Below the pieces are notes generated by a model. It saw only the letters and a program-made list of their open reading frames with translations. It was not told the origin of the DNA and did not search any database. The position numbers were made by a program, and so were the translations under genes. 64,000 bases of DNA from NCBI RefSeq assembly GCF_002723975.1, contig NZ_BEWO01000008.1, positions 1-64,000 of the forward strand. The letters are read 5' to 3'. This document shows, piece after piece, positions 45,298-53,681 of this stretch (positions are counted from its first letter, which is position 1; each line of letters starts with the position of its first letter). The DNA comes from Gluconobacter japonicus. Lineage in GTDB: Bacteria; Pseudomonadota; Alphaproteobacteria; Acetobacterales; Acetobacteraceae.

Positions 45298-47928
45298 TCA
45301 GTACAGACCACCTACACCAATGTCACCATCAGAGGGAGCAGGTTTCTGAGCCTGCGCCTTGGGATTGGACGTCGGACCGGCACTCTGCGGACCAGCATCC
45401 CCCATATCGCTCTCGGAATCGGAAATAACGGTATCGGCTCCCGTATCCGCTGCTGTCAGCGCTTCCGTACCGGCGCCGAAGCCATGCAGAGCCACAGAGG
45501 CACCCGGAACCTGATCCGCCTTGAATCCGTCCGTTGCCGTGATGCGGCCCGTATTATAGGACGCCAGCGTAATATCTGCCGGGACCCGGAAATCGAGCCT
45601 TGGACGATTAGCCAGCGCGACCTTCATGATCTTGTTCCAGATCGGGCCTGCGATACGGCCGCCATCTGCATTTTTGCCAAGCGTCTGCGGCGTATCGAAC
45701 CCAACCCAGACGACTGTCACGATATCCGGCGAGAAGCCTGCGAACCATGCATCATGGAAGTCCTGGCTGGTGCCCGTCTTGCCTGCGATGGGTCGATCAA
45801 TCCCGACGCCCGCCATGCGGCCCGTACCACGGGCAATCACGTCCTGGAGCATGGCCGTGATCTGATAGGTGCTGGCTTCGCTTGCGAGAACAGGGCGCGT
45901 ATCGGTGAGCGACGGTACGGACACGCTACCGGGAACAGGCTGCGCAGGCTGGACCGGGGTTGGCGGGACTGTCGCAGGCTGGCCATCCGGCGCTGTTGGC
46001 GTGATCGTGGGAGATGCAGGATCCACCGGCGGCGCAGGCGGGGCCTGCAATGTTGTGCCCAGTGTCAGACCGGGTGCGCGCCAGACGATATTGCCGAGAC
46101 GGTCCTGAATATCGTCCACCAGCGTAGGGGTAACGACATGGCCGCCATTGGCAATGCTGGCATAGGCTGCCGCTTCCTTGAGCACCGTCGTTTCGACCGC
46201 GCCCAGAGCAGCGGGGAGCACATGCGGCATCTGATCCACGAGACCCGCCTTGATGGCCGTATCCGCCACAGCCTTCATACCCAGATGGGCAGCGACACGG
46301 ATGGTCACGAGATTCCGGCTCTCACGTAGCGCGTCATGAAGGGTTGTTGGACCCCAGTTGTCGTGTTCGTAGTTCTTTGGGTGCCAGTCTCCATAAGACA
46401 CCGGCGAATCATCGAACTTCTCGGAAGGGGAAATCCCCTGCTCCATGGCCGTCAGATAGACGAAGGGCTTGAAAGACGAACCCGGCTGACGCAGCGCCTG
46501 TGTGGCACGGTTGAACTGGCTTTCGTGGAAGGACCAGCCACCGACAAGGGCCAGCACGCGCCCGGTGCGGACGTCCATCGTCACGACAGCGCCTTCAACC
46601 TGCGGAATCTGACGCAGGGCAGCGGAACCGCTTTCCTGCGGTTCGATCATGATGACATCGCCAGCGCGCAGCGGGTGTATCCGTCTGGCCCAGGAGAGAT
46701 CCGTGCCCAAAAGTGGACCGGTCTTTGAGACGCCCTCTTCGATCCAGCCGACTTTGGAGCCGCCTGGCAAAACAATGCCCAGACGCCACTCACGCAGCAT
46801 TCCGGCTGGGGGCGAAACCCTGTTCAGGCTGTCTTCCCACCCTTCCGCGTCAATTCCGTCCAGATGACGAACAGGGCCGCGCCAGCCGCTACGGCTGCGG
46901 TCATAGTTCATCAGCCCTTCATGTAGCAGCTTCGTGGCTGAAGCCTGAAGGGGCTGATCCAGACTTGTATGGACCTCAAGGCCACCCTGAAGGGCCTTGT
47001 CTTCGCCATACCGGCTAATCAACTGACGACGAACTTCCGCGCCGAACCATTCGGAATCCGGAAGAGGCCCGAACCGCTGCTTCTGCTGCGGAACCAGAGG
47101 CTCTTTCTTGTCCTGCTCTGCCTGCTCGCGGCTGATGACGCCGTTATCGGCCATCAGATCCAGCACGATGTTCCGCCGCATCAGAGCCGTTTGCGGGTGC
47201 AGGAACGGGTTGTAATTCGTCGGGGATTTGGGAAGAGCAGCCAGAGAGGCAGCTTCCGCATCATCCAGCTGATCGAGCGGCTTATTGAAATAGGTCTGGG
47301 CGGCGGCGGCGACACCGAAGGCACCGTTCCCCAGATAAATGCCGTTCAGATAGATTTCGAGAATCTTGTCCTTGGACAGGACCTGCTCCATCTTCATCGC
47401 CAGCAGGGCTTCCTTGATCTTGCGATCAATGGTCAGGACGTTGCTGTTAAGCAGCATGACCTTGGCGACCTGCTGCGTAATGGTGGACGCACCAAGCGGG
47501 CGACGTCCGTGACGGGCGAACACGTCCGTCATGCCGGCACGGGCAATCGCCATCACGTCCACACCGCCATGGGTGTAGAAGTTATGGTCTTCCGTGGACA
47601 AGAAGGCGCGCTTGACTTTGTCCGGAATAGCGTCAATTGGGACGAAAATCCGCCGCTCATTGGCAAGCTGGGCCATCAGCCGTTCGTCAGACGCGTAGAT
47701 CCGGCTGACTGTTGGCGGTTGGTAAGCCCGCAGGCTATCCACGCTTGGCAGATCAGCCACAAGTTTGGCGTATGTGGTCCAGCCGAGCACACCCACGCCC
47801 GCAATGCCAACCAGCCCAACGCCGGCAACAATCGCAAGAGACTGGCGGAAACGACGGAAACGTGGCCCACGGGGCATACTGGCCCTGGGGTCCTGCGGAT
47901 TACGGGAGCGAATGGAACGGCGCGTCAT
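45298..47928 (-). CDS. ponA: Penicillin-binding protein 1A (bifunctional)
   Basis: 876 residues: N-terminal membrane helix, a GT51 glycosyltransferase domain (STEDHNFYTHGGVD, GASTITQQVAKVMLLNS, then KIKEALLAMKMEQVLSKD), an OB-like linker and a transpeptidase domain with the nucleophile in QPGSSFKPFVYL and KTGTSQDFHDAWFAGF. It builds and cross-links peptidoglycan. A Pro/Ala/Thr-rich insertion interrupts the transpeptidase at about 625-680. It is upstream of prfB by 38 bases and may share its transcript. Confidence 0.96.
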   Translation of the reverse strand: MTRRSIRSRNPQDPRASMPRGPRFRRFRQSLAIVAGVGLVGIAGVGVLGWTTYAKLVADLPSVDSLRAYQPPTVSRIYASDERLMAQLANERRIFVPIDAIPDKVKRAFLSTEDHNFYTHGGVDVMAIARAGMTDVFARHGRRPLGASTITQQVAKVMLLNSNVLTIDRKIKEALLAMKMEQVLSKDKILEIYLNGIYLGNGAFGVAAAAQTYFNKPLDQLDDAEAASLAALPKSPTNYNPFLHPQTALMRRNIVLDLMADNGVISREQAEQDKKEPLVPQQKQRFGPLPDSEWFGAEVRRQLISRYGEDKALQGGLEVHTSLDQPLQASATKLLHEGLMNYDRSRSGWRGPVRHLDGIDAEGWEDSLNRVSPPAGMLREWRLGIVLPGGSKVGWIEEGVSKTGPLLGTDLSWARRIHPLRAGDVIMIEPQESGSAALRQIPQVEGAVVTMDVRTGRVLALVGGWSFHESQFNRATQALRQPGSSFKPFVYLTAMEQGISPSEKFDDSPVSYGDWHPKNYEHDNWGPTTLHDALRESRNLVTIRVAAHLGMKAVADTAIKAGLVDQMPHVLPAALGAVETTVLKEAAAYASIANGGHVVTPTLVDDIQDRLGNIVWRAPGLTLGTTLQAPPAPPVDPASPTITPTAPDGQPATVPPTPVQPAQPVPGSVSVPSLTDTRPVLASEASTYQITAMLQDVIARGTGRMAGVGIDRPIAGKTGTSQDFHDAWFAGFSPDIVTVVWVGFDTPQTLGKNADGGRIAGPIWNKIMKVALANRPRLDFRVPADITLASYNTGRITATDGFKADQVPGASVALHGFGAGTEALTAADTGADTVISDSESDMGDAGPQSAGPTSNPKAQAQKPAPSDGDIGVGGLY

Positions 47929-47967
47929 GAAATCTGCATAGCACTGAAACGAGCCGTTCGTCGCCCC

Positions 47968-48002
47968 CGCTGAAAAGGGTCATTTTGTGACGGTTTTCAG
48001 CG
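47968..48002. repeat. Hairpin between ponA and the aldo/keto reductase gene
   Basis: Nine-base stem CGCTGAAAA with TTTTCAGCG and an inner GTCA/TGAC stem. No T-run follows on either side, so terminator activity is doubtful; it may instead lie in the ponA leader. Confidence 0.5.
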
Positions 48003-48019
48003 GCTCGTGATCATTATGG

Positions 48020-48904
48020 TCACGCGGCGGTTTTCTGCCAGACGTCCTGACCTTGCCGATCCAGCGTAGCGAACTCTTCATCATTAAGTTTCAGGGACGC
48101 TGCCCGGACATTGGATTCCAGATGTGCTCTGCTGCCTGTCCCCGGAATAGGCAGAATGACCGGTGAGCGTTTGAGCAGCCAGGCAAGGGCAATCTGGCCC
48201 GCATCCGCACGATGCCGATGGGCGATCTTGTCCATGTCGGTGCCCGGTTTGGCGAGTTCTCCGGCAGCCAGAGGTGCCCATGGGATGAACCCTATGTTTT
48301 CCTTGGCGCAGAAATCCAGCACGTCTTCAGACTTGCGGTCCACAAGGTTGAAGCGGTTCTGCACGGTGGAGACCGGGAAGTATTTTTGCGCGAGCTTGAT
48401 GTCCTTCACGCTCACTTCAGACAAGCCAACGTGCCGGATCAGGCCTTCTTCGCGGAACTTGGCGATCGCCTCGAACTGCTTTTCAGCCGGACAATCCGGC
48501 CCAATGCGATGAAGCTGCCAGAGATCTATGCGCTCCACGCCCAGTCGTCGCATGGACATGAGGACACACTGTCTCAGATAGTCGGGATTTCCGACCGGCT
48601 TCCAGATGTCCGGGCCGTGCCGGGTCAGGCCGCCTTTCGTGGCGACAACCATCTTTTTATAGGGATACAGCACTTCGCGGATCAGGTTTTCCGAAACGAA
48701 TGGACCGTATGAATCCGCCGTATCGATGAAATCCACGCCGAATTTTGGAAGACTTTCGAGGGTCTGAACCACTTCCTCGTGGTCTGGCGGTTCATCCCAG
48801 ATACCCTTGCCGGTGATGCGCATGGCACCAAATCCGAGGCGATGGACCTTAAGGTCACCACCAATGAGGAACGTACCGGACTTCTTTGCGTCAATCGTAG
48901 CCAT
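48020..48904 (-). CDS. Aldo/keto reductase
   Basis: 294 residues, TIM-barrel NADPH-dependent oxidoreductase. The family catalytic tetrad can be matched: Asp in FIDTADSYG with its Tyr, Lys in VVATKGGL, and His in DLWQLHRIG. The phosphate-binding end reads PVILPIPGTGSRAHLESN, the AKR cofactor signature. The family reduces aldehydes and ketones; the substrate is unknown. It is monocistronic. Such enzymes are numerous in ketogenic acetic acid bacteria. Confidence 0.92.
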   Translation of the reverse strand: MATIDAKKSGTFLIGGDLKVHRLGFGAMRITGKGIWDEPPDHEEVVQTLESLPKFGVDFIDTADSYGPFVSENLIREVLYPYKKMVVATKGGLTRHGPDIWKPVGNPDYLRQCVLMSMRRLGVERIDLWQLHRIGPDCPAEKQFEAIAKFREEGLIRHVGLSEVSVKDIKLAQKYFPVSTVQNRFNLVDRKSEDVLDFCAKENIGFIPWAPLAAGELAKPGTDMDKIAHRHRADAGQIALAWLLKRSPVILPIPGTGSRAHLESNVRAASLKLNDEEFATLDRQGQDVWQKTAA

Positions 48905-48967
48905 GGACTCTTTCCTTTCCGATGGACGCGGGATTCAACAACGCAAAGGCGGAAGGGTTGCAGTCAA

Positions 48968-50038
48968 CTATCCCAGCAGGCGCCCGACCATCCGGGCCGT
49001 GTAATCCACGACTGGAACAATCCGTCCGTAATTCAGACGTGTCGGCCCGATGACCCCGATGGCACCCACGATTTTCTGGGCTTCGTTCCGCGCGGGGGCC
49101 ACAATCATGGAGACGCCGGACATGCCGAACATGCCGCTTTCGCTACCGATATAGATCCGCACCCCTTCCGACGCGTCTGCGAGTTGCAGAAGCTGGAGCA
49201 TGGTTTCCTGTGTTTCCAGATGATCGAACAACATCCGGATGGTTGTCAGACGCTCGATTTCGGTGATGTCTGCCAGCAACTTGCCCTGACCACGCACGAA
49301 CAGGGTGCCGCCATCCGCGTCCCATGTGGCGAGGCCACTCTCGATCACGCTGGCCGTCAGAGCATCAAGTTCATGACGGTTGGCATCCATTTCCTTGCTG
49401 ACCCGCTCCCTGAGCGTGCCGAGCGTCAGATCTCCGAGATGGGCGTTCAGGTAGTTTCCCGCTTCAACCAAGGCGGAATGTGGAAGGCCGGGCGGTGTTT
49501 CGATAATCCGGTTTTCCACCTGCCCGTCAGAACTCACGAGCACAACCAGAACACGGCCCGGACCGAGGGCAACGAACTCAATATGCTTGAGGGTGGCATC
49601 CGATTTTGGGGCCAATACCAGCCCTGCGGCAGATGACAGCCCGGACAGCATGGAAGATGCTTCCGCCAGTGTGTCCTGATAAGAACGCCCGTGAATTTCC
49701 AGACGGCTGTCGATACTGGCGCGGTCTTCTTCTGTCAGAGCACCAAACTGGAGCAGTCCCTCCACGAAGAGTTTGACGCCCTTTTCCGTTGGTAGACGCC
49801 CTGCGGAAACGTGAGGGCTGAACAGCAGGCCAGCCCGTGCGAGATCAGCCATGACGTTGCGGATCGTCGCAGGGGACAAGGCTGGATTGAGGCGCTGTGC
49901 CAGCGTTCGGCTGCCGATCGGCGCACCTGTTTCGACATATTCCTCGACGATTTCCCGCAGGATCGCAGCTTCCCTGTCCCCAAGCCCGGACGGAAAGGAG
50001 TTCGACATGCGGAAGAAGGAGGGGTCAGGTCTGATCAT
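48968..50038 (-). CDS. hrcA: Heat-inducible transcription repressor HrcA
   Basis: About 356 residues. N-terminal winged helix: REAAILREIVEEYVETGAPI then LSPATIRNVMADL; the central inserted domain and C-terminal GIRIYIG-type region (GVRIYIGSESG) followed by GAIGVIGPTRLNYGRIVPVV are HrcA hallmarks. It represses groESL/dnaK through CIRCE. The ATG at 50038 is chosen; one at 50008 is also possible, and neither has a good ribosome site. It is divergent from rph, and grpE is not adjacent. No CIRCE repeat was seen here. Confidence 0.92.
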   Translation of the reverse strand: MIRPDPSFFRMSNSFPSGLGDREAAILREIVEEYVETGAPIGSRTLAQRLNPALSPATIRNVMADLARAGLLFSPHVSAGRLPTEKGVKLFVEGLLQFGALTEEDRASIDSRLEIHGRSYQDTLAEASSMLSGLSSAAGLVLAPKSDATLKHIEFVALGPGRVLVVLVSSDGQVENRIIETPPGLPHSALVEAGNYLNAHLGDLTLGTLRERVSKEMDANRHELDALTASVIESGLATWDADGGTLFVRGQGKLLADITEIERLTTIRMLFDHLETQETMLQLLQLADASEGVRIYIGSESGMFGMSGVSMIVAPARNEAQKIVGAIGVIGPTRLNYGRIVPVVDYTARMVGRLLG

Positions 50039-50121
50039 GGTAAAACTGTATGTCGGGGCTGGAAGCGTTCTCGTCAAACGCGCTAGAGGCAGGGCTCGCT
50101 TCTGAGAGAGGATTTTTTCGC

Positions 50122-50832
50122 ATGACAAAGCGCCCGTCCGGCCGCGCCAGCGACGAAGGTCGCCCCGTATCCATTGAGCCAGGCTTCGCCCGCCATGCGG
50201 AAGGGTCTGCGCTGATCCGGGTTGGTGGAACGGAAGTGCTTTGCACGGCGTCAATTGAGAACAAGGTGCCCCCCTTCCTGCGCAACAAGGGACAGGGCTG
50301 GATCAATGCCGAGTATGGCATGCTGCCCCGCGCCACGCATCAACGTGGGCATCGAGAGGCCTCCAAGGGCAAGCAGTCAGGCCGCACACAGGAAATCCAG
50401 CGGCTGATCGCCCGTTCCCTGCGCCCGTGCGTCAATCTCAAGAAGCTGGGCGAACGAACGATTACTCTGGATTGCGACGTCCTGAATGCGGATGGCGGCA
50501 CACGCTGTGCGTCCATTACCGGCGCGTGGGTAGCGCTTTCCCTGGCGTTGCGAAAAGCTAAGCTCACTTCCGTTATCACATCACAGGTCGCCGCTGTTTC
50601 CTGCGGGCTAACAGAGGCAGGAGCCGTGCTGGATCTGGATTACATTGAAGACAGCGCAGCACAGGCCGATACGAATTTTGTTCTGACGGCCGAGGGGGGC
50701 ATCGTGGAAATTCAGGGTACGGCGGAAACGTCTCCCTTTCAGGACCATGATTTTTTTGAACTGCTACGCCTCGCACGTCTTGGCACAGCCAAACTGTTCG
50801 AAGCCCAGAATGCTGCACTGGAGACCCTGTGA
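50122..50832 (+). CDS. rph: Ribonuclease PH
   Basis: 236 residues from the ATG at 50122 ([15 protein letters not shown]) with GAGAGGA about 11 bases upstream. RNase PH features: [43 protein letters not shown] and [12 protein letters not shown]. It trims the 3' end of tRNA precursors using phosphate. Its stop overlaps the rdgB start (TGATG). Full length. Confidence 0.97.
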   Translation: MTKRPSGRASDEGRPVSIEPGFARHAEGSALIRVGGTEVLCTASIENKVPPFLRNKGQGWINAEYGMLPRATHQRGHREASKGKQSGRTQEIQRLIARSLRPCVNLKKLGERTITLDCDVLNADGGTRCASITGAWVALSLALRKAKLTSVITSQVAAVSCGLTEAGAVLDLDYIEDSAAQADTNFVLTAEGGIVEIQGTAETSPFQDHDFFELLRLARLGTAKLFEAQNAALETL

Positions 50833-51431
50833 TGCGTCGTCTGTCCCGTGGATCAAAAATCGTTCTTGCCAGCCACAATGCCGGGAAGCTGCGTGAATTT
50901 TCTACTCTTCTGGCAGAAAGCGGCATTACGGTCGTGTCTGCTGGGGAACTGAACCTGCCGGAACCGGAAGAAACAGCGGATACGTTCGTCGGCAACTCCG
51001 AGATCAAGGCTCTTGCTGCGGCGCGAGCTTCTGGCATGCCCGCATTGGCTGATGATTCCGGTTTCTGTGTTTCCGCATTGGGTGGCCAGCCTGGGGTCTA
51101 TTCAGCGCGCTGGGGTGGACCGACCAAGGATATGAGCATCGCCATGGAACGGGTGCATCGGGAAATGGGCGATACGACCGATCATGATGCGTCTTTCGTC
51201 GCGGCCCTCTGTCTTGCATGGCCGGATGGAGAAACGCAGTCGGTTGTCGGTGAGTGTCATGGCCAGACGGTTTGGCCTCCGCGCGGGGAACAGGGGCATG
51301 GCTACGATCCCATGTTCGTACCAGAAGGCGAAACGCGGACTTTTGCCGAGATGGCTGAGAACGAAAAGAACGCCCTCAGCCATCGTGGCCGTGCTTTTGA
51401 GTTGTTTCTGAAAAAGTGCGTAGAAGGCTGA
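50832..51431 (+). CDS. rdgB: XTP/dITP pyrophosphatase (RdgB/HAM1)
   Basis: 199 residues: KIVLASHNAGKLREFSTLL (N-terminal loop), ADDSGFCVSALGGQPGVYSA (catalytic Asp), and GHGYDPMFVPEG near the end, all HAM1 signatures. It hydrolyses non-canonical purine nucleotides so that they do not enter DNA. It is translated with rph through a one-base overlap; the pair is common in Alphaproteobacteria. Confidence 0.96.
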   Translation: MRRLSRGSKIVLASHNAGKLREFSTLLAESGITVVSAGELNLPEPEETADTFVGNSEIKALAAARASGMPALADDSGFCVSALGGQPGVYSARWGGPTKDMSIAMERVHREMGDTTDHDASFVAALCLAWPDGETQSVVGECHGQTVWPPRGEQGHGYDPMFVPEGETRTFAEMAENEKNALSHRGRAFELFLKKCVEG

Positions 51432-51439
51432 ACCGCCTC

Positions 51440-51898
51440 CTATGTAAGAGGAGACTGGGGTTCTTCGTGAGGCCACAGACGATAGGGGCCTTCCGAACAG
51501 ATCTCCATGGACATCATGACGGCTGTGCTGCTGGGGGGACAGTCGAACTCCAGCAGGGCTTTGCCATTGGTCCAGCGTGTCAGAGGGCTGTGTTGCGGGC
51601 CCCACCCCTCTGCGGGGCAGGAGGTCAGGTGCGTGGTGAGACGATGAGCACCGAATTCATCATAAAAAGTAAGATCCCCTATCAACACCCCACGGTCTTC
51701 AAACCGGCTGAAACCACTTTTTAATCGGGAAAGGATCCAGAGACGCGGTGGAACTTTGGGAAGCATGAACAGAGCATGATGTCCCTGCCAGCGGGCAGGA
51801 CGAATAAGGGCTCCATCCTCCAGAAGAAGATGGAGGTCAGGGTCAGGCGTTAAGTGCTCGATAGCAGGCATGCGCTCTTTCCAAGCCATATGAGACAT
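51440..51898 (-). CDS. Hypothetical protein of the acetic-acid-bacteria type
   Basis: 152 residues from MSHMAWKERMPAIEHLTPDP. The pattern resembles a C-terminal beta-rich module found beside Hint domains or glycosyltransferases in Acetobacteraceae (DLHLLLEDGALIRPARWQG, then WILSRLKSGF and LTRWTNGKALLEF), but no motif of known activity was found. The frame is convergent with rdgB and separated by 8 bases. It could be a stand-alone form or a relic of a larger protein. The longer frame to 51925 is not supported. Confidence 0.6.
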   Translation of the reverse strand: MSHMAWKERMPAIEHLTPDPDLHLLLEDGALIRPARWQGHHALFMLPKVPPRLWILSRLKSGFSRFEDRGVLIGDLTFYDEFGAHRLTTHLTSCPAEGWGPQHSPLTRWTNGKALLEFDCPPSSTAVMMSMEICSEGPYRLWPHEEPQSPLT

Positions 51899-52206
51899 GG
51901 CTTTTTCTTGCGGTCGAGTGCGCAAATCTCAGACCGGTGACAGTTCTGTTGCAGATCATGGGTAAGGTCGTCCGGTGGAAGGCTGTCATTCTCAGCCAGC
52001 ATCCGGGTCTTACTCCCTCCGCAGAAACGAGGCCGCTTCCGGAGTGGAAGCGGCAACGAGGAATATAAAACAGAACAATGCTGTCGTAAAAGATGCCCCT
52101 GTAACGATTCTTACTGAATATTAATGCCGTTTCTACGCAATCGTTATTCCTAATAGCCCGTATGCAAATGGCTTCTGGTGCATTCAGGCTTGGGCAGAAT
52201 GCACCC
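51899..52206. other. Gap of about 300 bases with two hairpins and no gene
   Basis: Hairpin GCCGCTTCC-ggagt-GGAAGCGGC at 52032-52054, and GGTGCATTC (52177-52185) with GAATGCACC (52197-52205) directly after the amidohydrolase stop. Neither has a T-run; the second may end or protect the amidohydrolase transcript. No frame here has gene-like features. Confidence 0.5.
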
Positions 52207-53577
52207 TCAATGCACAGGACCATGACTGACCAGAACGCCGCGCTGCCAGACCTGATCCACCTGATCGATATCGGCAATGGTTTTGTCTGGTGTGCCTCTC
52301 ACGATGAGCAGATCGGCCCGACGCCCTGGTTGGATCACGCCACGGTCGTCCAGTTCCAGAAGTTCTGCGGCATTTCCAGTTGCCAGATGAATGGCTTCCA
52401 GCGGGGTCAGACCCGCTTCGACGGTCAGAGCCAGTTCACGATGTTCGGCAAAGCCCGGCAGCCGCGTGGGAGCAGCGCCTGAATCCGTGCCGAAACCGAT
52501 TTTCACTCCGGCACGATAAAGGGTGAGCAGGTTCTTCTGGTTTATGGCAACAGCCTGATGGGAGGCTGCCGTCAGGGGATTGGCCAGTGTTTTCTGACGC
52601 CATTCGGCATTAGAGAGCTGAGCCATGAGAACCGGGTCAATCGCGGCGGCGACGAAGGGAATATTAAGCAGGTCCGGATGCTCAGCGAAAAGATAGTTCG
52701 CTTCATCCAGATCCAGCGTCGCGATGTACCAGACACCTTTTGCCTTCATGGCACTGATGAGCGCCTGATCGACTGGTTGGTCCCGGACGCCATGGGCTAG
52801 GATATTGGCCCCGGCATCAACCACTGCCTTGGCAATATCGAGATCGTGGATATGCACGGCCACCCGGGTGTTGTGTTCATGGGCCTCGTCAATGACGGCG
52901 CGATAGATCTCTGGCGACATTTTGGGAAGCGTCTTGCCGTTCGGGACGCCATTCCGGAAATCATCCACCCACAGCTTCACCAGATCCGTATGTTCCGCAA
53001 CCATGCGGTCCACGTCCTGACGAGCCTCCTGCGGGGTTGAAGGACGGTAAACCTGATCAGGACCAAGACCTTTCACCATCGCCGCCGGAGGTGCGCCATT
53101 TGGCACGCCAATTCCCTGATCCACGCCGAACAGATCGGCTCCCGGATTTTTACCCGCATGCTGCTCTTTGCGCAGATCGTCGAAAAGCGGAGAGCGGTTC
53201 AGACCGAGGGACGTCACGGTCAGAACACCGTAGTCGCTGTATTTTTTCAGGGCTGCGAGAATATTCTCACGGGTATAGTTGTCGCTCCCGCCGGATGTTC
53301 CCTTGATGATGCCGACATGACTGTGATCGCTGATGAGGGCGGGCAAAAGCGTTTTGCCACTCAGATCGACATGCTGTGCTTCCGCCGGAGCAGGGCTTCC
53401 AACGGACACGATGCGCCCGTCGTTAATGACAACCGTGACGTTCTCGCGAACCGGGTCGCCCGTTCCGTCAATAAGGCGGGCATGATCGAACGCCACGGGT
53501 TCGGCCTGTGCGGGGAGTGCCAGAAATGTGGCGGGCGTGGCGAGAAGCAGTCCAGCAAAGGCGGAACGAAGTGTCAT
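52207..53577 (-). CDS. Secreted metal-dependent amidohydrolase (imidazolonepropionase-like)
   Basis: 456 residues with a signal peptide cleaved near ALPAQA. Amidohydrolase fold: HARLIDGTGDPV at the start, LLPALISDHSHVGI where the HxH metal pair appears as HSH, RVAVHIHDLDIAK and GFGTDSGAA with the final Asp. Related enzymes are prolidases, imidazolonepropionases and carboxypeptidase-like proteins. It is periplasmic. A hairpin covering its ribosome site lies just upstream (see findings). Upstream is an ABC exporter gene 104 bases away. Confidence 0.9.
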   Translation of the reverse strand: MTLRSAFAGLLLATPATFLALPAQAEPVAFDHARLIDGTGDPVRENVTVVINDGRIVSVGSPAPAEAQHVDLSGKTLLPALISDHSHVGIIKGTSGGSDNYTRENILAALKKYSDYGVLTVTSLGLNRSPLFDDLRKEQHAGKNPGADLFGVDQGIGVPNGAPPAAMVKGLGPDQVYRPSTPQEARQDVDRMVAEHTDLVKLWVDDFRNGVPNGKTLPKMSPEIYRAVIDEAHEHNTRVAVHIHDLDIAKAVVDAGANILAHGVRDQPVDQALISAMKAKGVWYIATLDLDEANYLFAEHPDLLNIPFVAAAIDPVLMAQLSNAEWRQKTLANPLTAASHQAVAINQKNLLTLYRAGVKIGFGTDSGAAPTRLPGFAEHRELALTVEAGLTPLEAIHLATGNAAELLELDDRGVIQPGRRADLLIVRGTPDKTIADIDQVDQVWQRGVLVSHGPVH

Positions 53578-53582
53578 GATGT

Positions 53583-53616
53583 GTTTCCCTCAGCAGCAGT
53601 CAGGCTGAGGGGAAAC
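53583..53616 (-). promoter_or_regulatory. Hairpin sequestering the amidohydrolase ribosome-binding site
   Basis: Minus strand GTTTCCCCTCAG (53616-53605), 11-base loop, CTGAGGGAAAC (53593-53583): 11 pairs with one bulge. The GAGGGA Shine-Dalgarno of the gene whose ATG is at 53577 lies inside the 3' arm. Confidence 0.55.
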
Positions 53617-53681
53617 GTTCTGTCATGCAAGAAAGACGCTCACACTCTCGCAGATGTGAGGGCGTAGACGGGAGCGGAACT

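Noticed and set aside
50039-50121. CIRCE element between hrcA and rph
   Set aside because: No TTAGCACTC-type inverted repeat is visible in the short divergent gap.
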